Below, one piece after another: positions 17,503 through 25,396 of a DNA stretch of 48,387 nt. The translations under genes were made by a program, and so were the position numbers. The stretch covers positions 1 to 48,387 of the forward strand of contig CAJYLQ010000046.1 of assembly GCA_913775975.1 (NCBI GenBank), in the 5' to 3' direction. Position 1 is the first letter of the stretch; every line of letters begins with the position of its first letter. The notes beneath the pieces are model-generated. The model was not told the origin of the DNA and made no database searches. It saw only the letters and a program-made list of their open reading frames with translations. This DNA comes from an uncultured Sphingomonas sp. (GTDB lineage: Bacteria; Pseudomonadota; Alphaproteobacteria; Sphingomonadales; Sphingomonadaceae).

Positions 17503-18123
17503 ATGGAACTGCACGCCTGGGCGGCCTTCGCCGCCGCCTGTCTCGTCATCGCGATCATTCCCGGTCCGGGCGTGGCGAGCATCATCGGCTTTGCGTTCAG
17601 CTCCGGCCGGCGCGTCGCGCTGGCGTCGGTCGCGGGGATGGCGGTGGGGAACGTCATCGCGATGACCGTGTCGCTGGCAGGCGCGGGCGCGATCCTCGAA
17701 ACCTCCGCGATCGCGTTCGCCATCCTGAAATGGGCGGGCGCGGCCTATCTGATCGGCATCGGCCTGCTCGCGATCCTGCGCAGCCGTGACGATGGCGAGG
17801 CAAGCGGTTCGCCGCGTCCGCTCACCGCGCGGGCGGCGTTCCTGACCAATGTCGCGGTCGGCACCTTCCACCCCAAGACGATCCTGTTCTTCGTCGCCTT
17901 CGCCAGCCAGTTCATCCATCCCGATGTCGCCTTCGTGCCGCAGGCCGCGATCCTGATCGCGACCTTTGCGGGAATCGCCGCCTTCACCGATTCACTCTAC
18001 GCGCTCACCGCCAGCCGCGCGTCGGGCTGGGTCCGCAATCCGCGCGCGCGGCTATGGTCGCAGCGTGCGGGCGGTGGCGCGGTGATGGGCGCGGGGCTGG
18101 CGATGGCGGCGTTTCAGCGCTGA
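17503..18123 (+). CDS. LysE/RhtB-family exporter
   Basis: A small inner-membrane exporter (206 residues) of the LysE/RhtB family, which excretes amino acids such as lysine, homoserine or threonine lactone. It has about six hydrophobic segments. The N-terminal IIPGPGVASIIGFAFSSGRRVAL is the family signature region, and the central FLTNVAVGTFHPKTILFFVAFASQFI matches the conserved NPK-type motif, here HPK. The start is the ATG at 17503, with AAAGGGGAGA upstream; an ATG 39 codons earlier gives a non-homologous tail. The substrate cannot be read from sequence. Its end overlaps the convergent glycosyltransferase gene by ten bases. Confidence 0.9.
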   Translation: MELHAWAAFAAACLVIAIIPGPGVASIIGFAFSSGRRVALASVAGMAVGNVIAMTVSLAGAGAILETSAIAFAILKWAGAAYLIGIGLLAILRSRDDGEASGSPRPLTARAAFLTNVAVGTFHPKTILFFVAFASQFIHPDVAFVPQAAILIATFAGIAAFTDSLYALTASRASGWVRNPRARLWSQRAGGGAVMGAGLAMAAFQR

Positions 18124-19604
18124 GCGGGCAGCCATAGCGTCACGCCACGCGACACCAGCGGGCGCGGCCGCCAGCCGTGGCGGCGCGCCCAATCCTCCAG
18201 CACCGCGTCCAGCCCGCCGGGATGACCGCGAAAGGGCCGCCGCTCCGTCCCCGTCAGCAGCGCGGCGGGCGGCACGGCGGCAAAGGCGGCGTCGACCCGC
18301 CCGGCCCCCACCGCGTCCCATGCGGCGGGGATATGACCGGCGGCGGGCGGCATCATCCGGAACAGGAACGGCCCCGCGATGAAGCGGCGGTCGATCGTCA
18401 CCCCCGCCCCCACCACCCGCTCCGGCGCCAGCGTCGCCACCGCGCCGCCGCCCGTCGCCTGCCCGATCGCCGCCGCATCGCGGATCACCGCCAGCAACGG
18501 GCTGCCCGCCACGACGGCGGTCGCCAGCGCAATCCCCGTGGGCGCGAGGCCCGCAACCGCACTCAGCCCCGCCGCGATCCGCCAGCCGCGATGCGTCGGC
18601 CAGCGAATCAGGCCCAGCCGCAGGAACAGCGGCGGCAGCACCGGCACCAGATACTGGCGATAGCTGGGATCGGGCAGATATGCCGCCAGCAACCCGCCCA
18701 GAATCGCCGCATCGAGCAGCCAGGCGCGCCGCCCCATCGCGGTATCCGCCGCCAGCCCCTCCCGCCGGCGCGCCATCGCCGCCAGCACCAGCGCGAGCAG
18801 CGGCGCGCCCAGTACCGCAAAGCTCAGCAGCCGCAGCAGCTTCACCGGCGCGGACAGCATCTCGGGCTGGCCGAGCAGCCTTTGCCACTGGTGCGGCGCG
18901 ATCAGGCTGTAATCGATGATCCCGAACCACGCCGCCTGCGGCGCAAGTCCCGCCAGCACCAGCGTCGGCGACAGCCCCAACATGCCGCCGAATACGATCG
19001 CGACAAGGCACGGCACCGGCAACAGGCGCAGCATCAGCAGCGCCGCGCCAACGGCGGCGGCCGGCAGCGCATAGCTGATCTTGGCGGAGATCGCCGCCCC
19101 CATCAGCAGCCCGCCAAGGGCGGCGGCCCCGCGCCCGCCGCCATCGCGCTCCGCCAGCCGCAGCGCGCCCGCCAGCCCGCCGGTGAAAAGCAGCATCGGT
19201 AGCGCATCGTTGCGCGCGACCGTGCCCGCGAACAAGAACACGTCGCTCGCCAGCATCAGCCCGCACGCCAGCCCGATCGTCCGCGCCCCCGCGCCATGGC
19301 GCCGCAGCGTCGCCGCGACGATTCCCAGCGTCCCCAAAGCGCACACCGCATTGGCAAGGCGAAGGCCCGCAACCAGCCAGCCCGGCGGCAACAGCCCGAA
19401 CGGCGCGAACAGCAGCGGCTGCAGCGGCGTCTGCAGATAGGCGAAGTCGCGATAGGGCAAGCCGTCGCGCATCGCGGCGACGGCGGCGACATACTGGCTT
19501 TCGTCATGATCGACCGGCGTCGCGACGATGATCGCCAGCAGCAGCGCCAGCACCGCAAGCAGCGCCCGCATCTCCATCCCCCGGCCTCGTCCCGTCCCGT
19601 CCAT
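18114..19604 (-). CDS. GT39-like integral-membrane glycosyltransferase (GT-C fold)
   Basis: A 496-residue polytopic protein with roughly eleven hydrophobic segments. After the first one, the periplasmic loop begins PVDHDESQYVAAV. This Asp-Glu pair is the catalytic metal site of dolichyl/undecaprenyl-phosphate-sugar-dependent GT-C transferases (PMT/ArnT-like). The C-terminal 130 residues are soluble. It would move a sugar from a lipid carrier to an acceptor at the outer face of the inner membrane; neither sugar nor acceptor is known. The start chosen is the ATG at 19604 because AGGAG lies six bases upstream; later ATGs at 19577 and 19571 lack this. No partner lipid-sugar synthase is nearby. 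Confidence 0.75.
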   Translation of the reverse strand: MDGTGRGRGMEMRALLAVLALLLAIIVATPVDHDESQYVAAVAAMRDGLPYRDFAYLQTPLQPLLFAPFGLLPPGWLVAGLRLANAVCALGTLGIVAATLRRHGAGARTIGLACGLMLASDVFLFAGTVARNDALPMLLFTGGLAGALRLAERDGGGRGAAALGGLLMGAAISAKISYALPAAAVGAALLMLRLLPVPCLVAIVFGGMLGLSPTLVLAGLAPQAAWFGIIDYSLIAPHQWQRLLGQPEMLSAPVKLLRLLSFAVLGAPLLALVLAAMARRREGLAADTAMGRRAWLLDAAILGGLLAAYLPDPSYRQYLVPVLPPLFLRLGLIRWPTHRGWRIAAGLSAVAGLAPTGIALATAVVAGSPLLAVIRDAAAIGQATGGGAVATLAPERVVGAGVTIDRRFIAGPFLFRMMPPAAGHIPAAWDAVGAGRVDAAFAAVPPAALLTGTERRPFRGHPGGLDAVLEDWARRHGWRPRPLVSRGVTLWLPAQR

Positions 19605-19746
19605 TACCGCTCCTTGCCTGCGTCGCCGCCCCTGACACGCAATGGCGGGCGGAGCCAGAGGGGGCGCCCCCTTGCGCCGTGCCGGGCGCGCTGCCACTTA
19701 CGCGCGCGGTTTCGTTCCGCGTGCGCGATTGCAGGAGACTGAAGCG

Positions 19747-20712
19747 ATGCTGCCTCCCCCGGCCGAATGGGCACCCCATGCCGCGGTGTGGATCGGGTTT
19801 CCGAGCCATCCCGAACTGTGGCAGGACGATCTGGAGCCCGCGCGCGAGGAGGTGACCGCCTTCGCCCGCGCCGTCCACGCCGATGGCCGGGGCGAGACGG
19901 TGGTGCTGGTCTGCGCCGATGGCGAGGCGGCGGATGCGGCGCGCGCCATGGCGCCCTTCGCGGAGGTCGAGGTCCAGCCCTTCGGCGATATCTGGCTGCG
20001 CGACACCGGCCCGATCGTCACCGGCGATGGCGAGGCGCGGCTGTTCGGCTTCAACGGCTGGGGCGGCAAGTACGACCTGCCCGGCGACGACACGGTCGGC
20101 GAGCGGCTGGCCGAGGCGCGCGGCATCGCCGCCCGCCGCTGCGACTGGGTGCTGGAAGGCGGCGCGATCGACGGCGACGGCGACGGCACGATCGTGACGA
20201 CCGAACAGTGCCTGCTCAATCCGAACCGCAACCCCGCCCTGTCGCGCGCGGTGATCGAGCGGCGGCTGGCGGACGATCTGGGCATCACCCGCATCGTCTG
20301 GCTGGGCGAGGGCCTGCTCAACGACCATACTGACGGGCATGTCGACAATCTCGCCCGCTTTGTCGCGCCCGGCCGTGTCGCGATCCCGGAAGCGGCGGCG
20401 AACGATCCCAACTGGCAGGTCTATGCCCATGCCCGCCGCGATCTGGAGGCGGCGGGGCTTCAGGTGGTGACGATCCCCTCCCCCGGCCGCATCCTGAACG
20501 CGGACGAGGATGTGATCCCGGCCAGCCACATGAACTTCTATATCGGCAACGCTGCGGTCGTCGTGCCGCTGTACGGCAGCGAAAGCGACGGGCCGGCGGT
20601 CGCCGCCGTGCAGGCGCTGTTCCCCGACCGGGAGGTGGTGGGGCTGCGCGCCGATGCGATCCTGACCGGCGGCGGCAGCTTCCACTGCATCTCGCAGCAG
20701 ATCCCCGCCTGA
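19747..20712 (+). CDS. aguA: Agmatine deiminase
   Basis: Hydrolyses agmatine to N-carbamoylputrescine and ammonia in the arginine-decarboxylase route to putrescine. The 321-residue protein of the PAD-type pentein fold starts MLPPPAEWAPHAAVWIGFP, with AGGAG upstream. Conserved segments are DIWLRDTGPI, FNGWGGKYDLPGDD, LEGGAIDGDG, LNDHTDGHVDNLARFV and the C-terminal active-site loop GGGSFHCISQQ with nucleophile Cys314. The next gene is N-carbamoylputrescine amidase, which confirms the pathway. Upstream in-frame codons (from 19642) lie opposite the neighbouring gene's leader and are not supported. Confidence 0.95.
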   Translation: MLPPPAEWAPHAAVWIGFPSHPELWQDDLEPAREEVTAFARAVHADGRGETVVLVCADGEAADAARAMAPFAEVEVQPFGDIWLRDTGPIVTGDGEARLFGFNGWGGKYDLPGDDTVGERLAEARGIAARRCDWVLEGGAIDGDGDGTIVTTEQCLLNPNRNPALSRAVIERRLADDLGITRIVWLGEGLLNDHTDGHVDNLARFVAPGRVAIPEAAANDPNWQVYAHARRDLEAAGLQVVTIPSPGRILNADEDVIPASHMNFYIGNAAVVVPLYGSESDGPAVAAVQALFPDREVVGLRADAILTGGGSFHCISQQIPA

Positions 20713-20746
20713 TCCCCGATCCCCTTCCACAGGACCCGCCCCCCGC

Positions 20747-21607
20747 ATGACCGAGATCACCGTCGCCGCGCTGCAGCTCGCCTTTTCGAACGATATCGAC
20801 GCGAACATCGGCAACGTCTCCCGCCTGGTACGGGAGGCTGCGGGTCGCGGTGCGCAGGTGATCCTGCCGCCCGAATTGTTCGAGGGCGAATATTTCTGCC
20901 GCGTCGAGGATGAGGGGCTGTTCGCCAACGCCGCGCCGGTCGGCGAGCACAAGGCGGTCCTCGCCATGCAGGCGCTGGCCGAGGCGCTGAAGGTGACGAT
21001 TCCGACCAGCTTCTTCGAGGCGGACGGACCGCATTACTATAACAGCCTGGCGATGATCGGGCCCGATGGCGAGATCCAGGGCGTCTACCGCAAGAGCCAC
21101 ATTCCCGACGGCCCCGGCTATGAGGAGAAATTCTATTTCCGGCCGGGCAATACCGGCTTCAAGGTGTGGCCCGCCCCGCCCGCCGCGCCGGGCTGGAAGC
21201 TGGGCGTCGGCGTCTGCTGGGACCAATGGTATCCCGAAACCGCGCGCGCGATGATGCTGATGGGGGCGGAACTGCTGTTCTACCCCACCGCGATCGGGTC
21301 CGAGCCGCATGACACCAGTCTGGATACTGCCCGGCTGTGGCGGCGCGCGATGGTCGGCCATGCCGTGTCGAACGTCGTGCCCGTGGTGGCGGCGAACCGG
21401 ATCGGCACCGAACACGACCAGACCTTCTACGGCACCAGCTTCATCTGCGACGAGCGCGGCGACATGCTGGCCGAACTGGGCCGCGAGGAGGAGGGCGTCA
21501 TCACCGCGACGCTCGACCTCGCGCGTATCCGCCGCCATCGCGCCGCCTTCGGCTTCTTCCGCGACCGGCGGCCTGAGCTGTACGGGCGGCTCGTCGCGGA
21601 TGTCTGA
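20747..21607 (+). CDS. aguB: N-carbamoylputrescine amidase
   Basis: Nitrilase-family enzyme that releases putrescine, ammonia and carbon dioxide from the product of AguA. The 286-residue protein carries the Glu-Lys-Cys triad: Glu43 in LPPELFEGEYF, Lys116 in YRKSHIPDG and Cys157 in GVCWDQWYPE. The substrate-loop sequence GPGYEEKFYFRPG and the downstream SEPHDTSLD are characteristic of AguB. It starts 34 bases after aguA and ends six bases before folK, so the three are probably cotranscribed. Confidence 0.96.
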   Translation: MTEITVAALQLAFSNDIDANIGNVSRLVREAAGRGAQVILPPELFEGEYFCRVEDEGLFANAAPVGEHKAVLAMQALAEALKVTIPTSFFEADGPHYYNSLAMIGPDGEIQGVYRKSHIPDGPGYEEKFYFRPGNTGFKVWPAPPAAPGWKLGVGVCWDQWYPETARAMMLMGAELLFYPTAIGSEPHDTSLDTARLWRRAMVGHAVSNVVPVVAANRIGTEHDQTFYGTSFICDERGDMLAELGREEEGVITATLDLARIRRHRAAFGFFRDRRPELYGRLVADV

Positions 21608-21613
21608 CGCGCG

Positions 21614-22078
21614 GTGAGCGCGGTCTACGCGATCGCGCTCGGCGGCAACCGGCGGACGCGGGATGGCGATCCGGCCGCGACGTTGCGCGCGGCGCTGGTA
21701 CGGGTCGGCGGGGTCGTCGCGGTATCGCCGGTGATCGTCACCCCGCCGCTCGGCCCCTCCACGCGCCGCTTCGCCAACGCCGCCGCGCTGATCGCCAGCG
21801 ACGAGCCGCCGCCCTCGCTGCTCGCCCGGCTGAAGCGGGTCGAGCGCGCCATGGGCCGGCGCCCGGGCCGCCGCTGGGGGGCGCGGCCGATCGATCTGGA
21901 TATCATCCTGTGGTCTGGCGGTGCGTGGCGCAGCCATGGCCTGACCGTTCCGCATGCCGCCTTTCGCCAGCGCCGTTTCGTGCTGGAACCGCTGGCGGTG
22001 GTGGCGGGCGACTGGCGCGATCCGATAACCGGATTTCGGATCAGACACCTGCTTGCCCGGACGGCCCGTCGCCGCTAG
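21614..22078 (+). CDS. folK: HPPK: 6-hydroxymethyl-dihydropterin pyrophosphokinase
   Basis: Transfers pyrophosphate from ATP to hydroxymethyl-dihydropterin in folate synthesis. The 154-residue protein has the N-terminal AIALGGNRR, then VIVTPPLG, a central RLKRVERAMGRRPGRRWGARPIDLDIIL (conserved R-WG-R-IDLD block, shown here in part) and VPHAAFRQRRFVLEPL. It begins with GTG six bases after aguB, and no in-frame ATG is available. The loop after the first strand is short compared with E. coli HPPK. Its TAG stop coincides with the -10 of a possible tRNA promoter. Confidence 0.88.
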   Translation: MSAVYAIALGGNRRTRDGDPAATLRAALVRVGGVVAVSPVIVTPPLGPSTRRFANAAALIASDEPPPSLLARLKRVERAMGRRPGRRWGARPIDLDIILWSGGAWRSHGLTVPHAAFRQRRFVLEPLAVVAGDWRDPITGFRIRHLLARTARRR

Positions 22079-22081
22079 GGC
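22053..22081 (+). promoter_or_regulatory. Candidate promoter of tRNA-Lys inside folK
   Basis: TTGCCC at 22053-22058, a 17-base spacer, then TAGGGC at 22076-22081, ending 14 bases before the tRNA. The layout is the same as the candidate rpsD promoter. The -10 is weak against the textbook consensus, so the support is position plus recurrence. Confidence 0.4.
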
Positions 22082-22095
22082 CATCGACGCGATGG

Positions 22096-22171
22096 GGGTC
22101 CGTAGCTCAGTCGGTAGAGCAAGCGACTTTTAATCGAGAGGTCCCGGGTTCGAGCCCCGGCGGACCCACCA
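22096..22171 (+). tRNA. tRNA-Lys (anticodon TTT)
   Basis: A complete 76-base cloverleaf. The acceptor stem is GGGTCCG with CGGACCC, the D arm has AGCTCAGTCGGTAGAGC, the anticodon loop is CTTTTAA with anticodon TTT, and the T arm is CCGGGTTCGAGCCCCGG. Discriminator A and an encoded CCA end it. All stems pair. Confidence 0.97.
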
Positions 22172-22188
22172 TCGCCCGATCCCGTAAC

Positions 22189-22446
22189 CTACCGCAGCTG
22201 CAGCGGCCGGCTCATCGTCCGGTTGTCGGCATCGCCGACCGCATGGGCGGACAGGTTTGGGCGACCCCAAGCGGGATAGCGCCAGCCATCGATCGCCGCC
22301 CATTCGGCGGAGGTCCGGCAAATCTTGCGGCCGACCCGTGCGCCGTTGCTCGATCCTTCGCGGCGACATTCCAATGCCACCGGCTGAACGGCAGGCTGGG
22401 CCGCACCGATCTGGGCGGCCGCCAATGCAACGAGAACCAGGGACAT
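22189..22446 (-). CDS. Small secreted protein of unknown function
   Basis: An 85-residue protein with a signal peptide (MSLVLVALAAAQIGAAQ) and a mature part with two Cys residues, ECRREGSSNGARVGRKICR, followed by TSAEW. The pattern Cys, about 14 residues, Arg-x-Cys-[KR]-T then AEW recurs in many short exported sphingomonad proteins, none with a known role that I can name. AAGGAG lies nine bases before the ATG, which marks this frame as the real one. Longer overlapping frames in the region lack these features. It converges on the tRNA gene. Confidence 0.75.
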   Translation of the reverse strand: MSLVLVALAAAQIGAAQPAVQPVALECRREGSSNGARVGRKICRTSAEWAAIDGWRYPAWGRPNLSAHAVGDADNRTMSRPLQLR

Positions 22447-22559
22447 GATCGCCTCTCCTTCAGGTCCAGCAGGCTGACCGGGAAGCATCGGCCCGTCAAC
22501 ATGCGCTGGTAACCTATTGCCTGGAAACGCGATTCGTTCCGGGGAAGGAACCCGGACAG

Positions 22560-22600
22560 GGCAGCAGGCCGCCACACCTTGCCAGCGCGGCGGCCCTGCC
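22560..22600. other. Hairpin after the MFS transporter gene
   Basis: A 12-pair interrupted stem (GGCAG plus GGCCGCC against GGCGGCC plus CTGCC) with a 15-base loop lies eight bases beyond the transporter stop. No T tract follows on the minus strand. It may mark the transcript end. Confidence 0.35.
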
Positions 22601-22607
22601 GAAAGGA

Positions 22608-24041
22608 TCAGCCGTGCATCTCTTCCAGTTCCCGGCCGCGGGTCTCGTGAACCAGCGCCCGGACGAAGAAGAACGACACCGCCGCGAAGAAGGCATAGCC
22701 GTAATAGGTCACCGACAGGCCCGGCGATACCGCCAGCGTCGGGAAGCTGACGGAGATCAGCGCGTTCGCGATCCACTGCGCGAAGCCCGATACCGCCAGG
22801 CCCGATCCGCGAATCTGGTTCGGGAACATTTCGCCCAGCATCACCCACATCACCGGGCCCCAGCTGCCGTTGAAGAAGATGACGTACAGGTTGGCCGCGA
22901 CCAGCGCGATGATGCCGTTATTGCCCGGCAGGCTGACCCCGCCCCCCGGCGCCGTGACGGCGGTGGAGAAGGCCCAGGCGACGGTCGCCAGCGTCACCGC
23001 CATGCCCGCCGAACCGATCAGCAGCAGCGGCTTGCGACCGATCTTGTCGACCGTCGCGATGGTGAACAGGCAGGCCGCGATCGACAGCACGCCCGACAGG
23101 ATGTTGGTCTGCAGCGCGTCGCTTTCCGAGAAGCCGACCGCCTCCCACAGCGTCGCGCCGTAATAGAAGACGACGTTGATGCCGACCAGCTGCTGGAACA
23201 CGGCCAGGCCGATGCCCGCCCACAGGATCGGGCGGATACGGCCCGTCGCCTTGTCGCGCAGATCGGACAGCTTGGGCTTGTGATGGTCCGCCGACAGGCT
23301 GCCGCGAATCTCGGGCACCTTGCGGTCCGCCTCTGCGGTGCCGAACAGGCGCGACAGCACGCGGTGCGCATCGGCATCGCGCCCCTGCGCGACGAGGAAG
23401 CGCGGGCTTTCCGGGATCACGAACAACGCGATCAGATAGATGAGCGCCGGGATCGCCTGCAGCCAGAACATCCAGCGCCAGGCGGGAAAGCCCAGCCAGA
23501 ACGTCGCGGTGGAGCCGCCGGCATAGCGCGCGATCAGATAATTGGCGACGAACGCGCCGGTCAGGCCGGTGATGATCATCACCTGCTGCACGCTCGAAAG
23601 CCGGCCCCGGATGTGCGCGGGCGCGACCTCGGAAATATAGACGGGCGAGATGACGCTGGCGGCACCGACGCCCAGGCCGCCGATGATGCGCGCCATGATG
23701 AAGAAGGCGGAACCCGACGCCGCGCCGGCCAGGATCGCGGAGACGAGGAACAGCACGGCGGCCAGCATCATTACGCCGCGCCGGCCCAGCTTGTCCGACA
23801 GGCGGCCCGCGCCGAACGCGCCGATCGCGGACCCGACCAGGATCGCGCCGACATTCACGCCGATGCCCAGCCGGCCGAGGTCGAACGCCGCCTCCAGCCC
23901 CTTCTGGGTGCCGTTGATGACCCCCGAATCATAGCCGAACATGAAGCCGCCGATCGTCGCCACCACGACGATCGCGGCGATGAAGCCGTGGTTCACGACC
24001 GCCTGGCCGCCCCCCTGCCCCGCCCTGAAACTGTCCGTCAT
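22608..24041 (-). CDS. MFS sugar transporter (sugar porter family)
   Basis: A 477-residue, 12-segment inner-membrane proton-sugar symporter of the XylE/GalP/AraE type. Sugar-porter signatures are GFMFGYDSGVINGTQ in helix 1, GRLSDKLGRR after helix 2, the PESPRFL motif before the central loop, QQLVGINVVFYYG in helix 7, and KIGRKPLL after helix 8. The HETRGREL tail is the usual PETKG-like end. The start chosen is MTDSFRAG at 24041. A LacI-type palindrome overlaps its promoter-like sequence, and the LacI gene is directly upstream. It is likely the inner-membrane importer of the mono- or disaccharide produced by this locus. Confidence 0.93.
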   Translation of the reverse strand: MTDSFRAGQGGGQAVVNHGFIAAIVVVATIGGFMFGYDSGVINGTQKGLEAAFDLGRLGIGVNVGAILVGSAIGAFGAGRLSDKLGRRGVMMLAAVLFLVSAILAGAASGSAFFIMARIIGGLGVGAASVISPVYISEVAPAHIRGRLSSVQQVMIITGLTGAFVANYLIARYAGGSTATFWLGFPAWRWMFWLQAIPALIYLIALFVIPESPRFLVAQGRDADAHRVLSRLFGTAEADRKVPEIRGSLSADHHKPKLSDLRDKATGRIRPILWAGIGLAVFQQLVGINVVFYYGATLWEAVGFSESDALQTNILSGVLSIAACLFTIATVDKIGRKPLLLIGSAGMAVTLATVAWAFSTAVTAPGGGVSLPGNNGIIALVAANLYVIFFNGSWGPVMWVMLGEMFPNQIRGSGLAVSGFAQWIANALISVSFPTLAVSPGLSVTYYGYAFFAAVSFFFVRALVHETRGRELEEMHG

Positions 24042-24177
24042 CTGCTCAAATCCTCTCCCCGCCGGCATGATCGGCGCTGATGGTCTATCGACACTCGCGG
24101 CGCGCGGGTAGGGATTATGGCGGGCGCTGTGCTGCGGCCGCCGGCCTCCACTCCCGGGTCTGATGCCCCGCTCAACC

Positions 24178-24210
24178 TGATAACGCTATCACGCCTGCGC
24201 GCGCGGTCAA
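24178..24210 (-). promoter_or_regulatory. Candidate promoter and LacI-type operator of the transporter gene
   Basis: Read on the minus strand: TTGACC (24210-24205), 16 bases, TAGCGT (24188-24183). The 14-base near-palindrome TGATAACGCTATCA (24178-24191) covers the -10. One mismatch breaks perfect symmetry. The site is an AT-rich island in GC-rich DNA and has the CG-centred form bound by LacI-family repressors. Confidence 0.55.
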
Positions 24211-25319
24211 CCGTTCGCGCGTATCCCGTCCGCGCTGGACGCGATCACGCGCGGGCGGCGGCGCGGCGCGGCATCCGACTGGCGACGGATCAGGTCATGA
24301 TCCAGCCGGCGATGCCGCTCCGCCGGCGGCGCATCCTGCGCGCGCGCGGCGGCGACCAGCATCTCGATCGCGGTCTTGGCCATGTCGGCGATCGGCTGGC
24401 GAATCGTCGTCAGCTCAGGCCAGATCGCGGTGGCGAGGACGGTGTCGTCGAAGCCGCAGACGGTCAGGTCGCCGGGCACGTCGATCCCGCGTCGATGGGC
24501 AACGGCGACGGTGGCGGCGGCCATGTCGTCGTTCGACGCGAAGATCGCGGACGGTGGGTCGGCCAGTTCCAGCAACTGCTCCGCCGCGTCCAGTCCCGAG
24601 CGATAGGTGAACAGCCCCTCGACGATCAGCGCCGGATCGACCGCGATCCCCGCCTCTTCCAGCGCGGCGCAATGCCCTTCCAGCCGGCGTGCGCTCGCGG
24701 ACAGGTGCGGATCGCCCTTGATGAAGCCGATGCGGCGATGGCCCAGTGCCATGATGTGGCGCGTCATCGCGGCGGCGGCGGTGAAATCGTCGATGCCGAT
24801 CGCCAGCGCGTCGTCACGCGGCTGCGCGGTCGCGACCGACACGGCGGGCACGCCATTGTCGCGCAGGAAGTCCAGCACCGATGCCGTCTCGCACATCGGC
24901 GGCGGCAACAGGATGCCGTCGATGCCGCGCTCCACCATATGGCGCGCGACCTCCAACTCGTGATCGCCCGCCTCGCATTGCTGGACGATGATCTGCACGT
25001 CGGATCGCGCCGCCTGCTCCAAACTGCCGAGCAGGAATTCGCTGAGGAAGCCCGCGCTGGGATTGCTGTACAGCATCCCGATCCGCGTCTGCCCTGCCCC
25101 TGCCAGGCTGCGCGCGGCGGAGTTGGGGGCGTAGTTCAACGCGACGATCGCGGCGTTCACCGCTTCTCGCGTGCTGTCGCGGACATTGCCCTTGCCGTTG
25201 ATGACGCGCGAGACGGTCATCGGGGACACCCCCGCCTCGCGCGCCACGTCGCTGATCGTGGGCGCCGTACCGCCACGCATACGGCGGCGGACGGTCATTG
25301 GGGGTTCGGCTTCTGTCAT
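24207..25319 (-). CDS. LacI-family transcriptional regulator
   Basis: A 370-residue regulator. The N-terminal helix-turn-helix with hinge is at about 21-70 (TISDVAREAGVSPMTVSRVIN, then YAPNSAARSL), followed by a periplasmic-binding-protein-like ligand domain with LLPPPMC, GHRRIGFIKGD, AIFASNDDMA and VCGFDD. The start is ATG 25319; a TTG six codons earlier is less likely. The C-terminal tail is Arg rich. Lying between the cupin gene and the transporter, it is the obvious local regulator, probably relieved by a sugar released by the GH3/GH27 enzymes. The palindromes near 25364-25384 could give autoregulation. Confidence 0.95.
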   Translation of the reverse strand: MTEAEPPMTVRRRMRGGTAPTISDVAREAGVSPMTVSRVINGKGNVRDSTREAVNAAIVALNYAPNSAARSLAGAGQTRIGMLYSNPSAGFLSEFLLGSLEQAARSDVQIIVQQCEAGDHELEVARHMVERGIDGILLPPPMCETASVLDFLRDNGVPAVSVATAQPRDDALAIGIDDFTAAAAMTRHIMALGHRRIGFIKGDPHLSASARRLEGHCAALEEAGIAVDPALIVEGLFTYRSGLDAAEQLLELADPPSAIFASNDDMAAATVAVAHRRGIDVPGDLTVCGFDDTVLATAIWPELTTIRQPIADMAKTAIEMLVAAARAQDAPPAERHRRLDHDLIRRQSDAAPRRRPRVIASSADGIRANG

Positions 25320-25363
25320 ACTATATCGATACCGCAACCAAACCGCGCGGCAAGCCCGGCCGT

Positions 25364-25384
25364 CCGTTTTCCGAAAACGGTTTC
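25364..25384. promoter_or_regulatory. Overlapping palindromes upstream of the LacI gene
   Basis: CCGTTTT-CCG-AAAACGG (25364-25380) overlaps GAAAACGGTTTC (25373-25384). The second differs by one base from the perfect palindrome GAAACCGGTTTC, a form common among LacI-family operators. A further TATCGATA lies at 25324-25331, just before the start codon. They sit in the 77-base gap between the cupin stop and regulator start. No T tract argues against a terminator. Confidence 0.4.
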
Positions 25385-25396
25385 AGGACACATCGG

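Noticed and set aside
25364..25380. Inverted repeat read as a terminator of the cupin gene
   Set aside because: The stem is AT-containing and short, without a T tract on the minus strand; an operator is the better reading.
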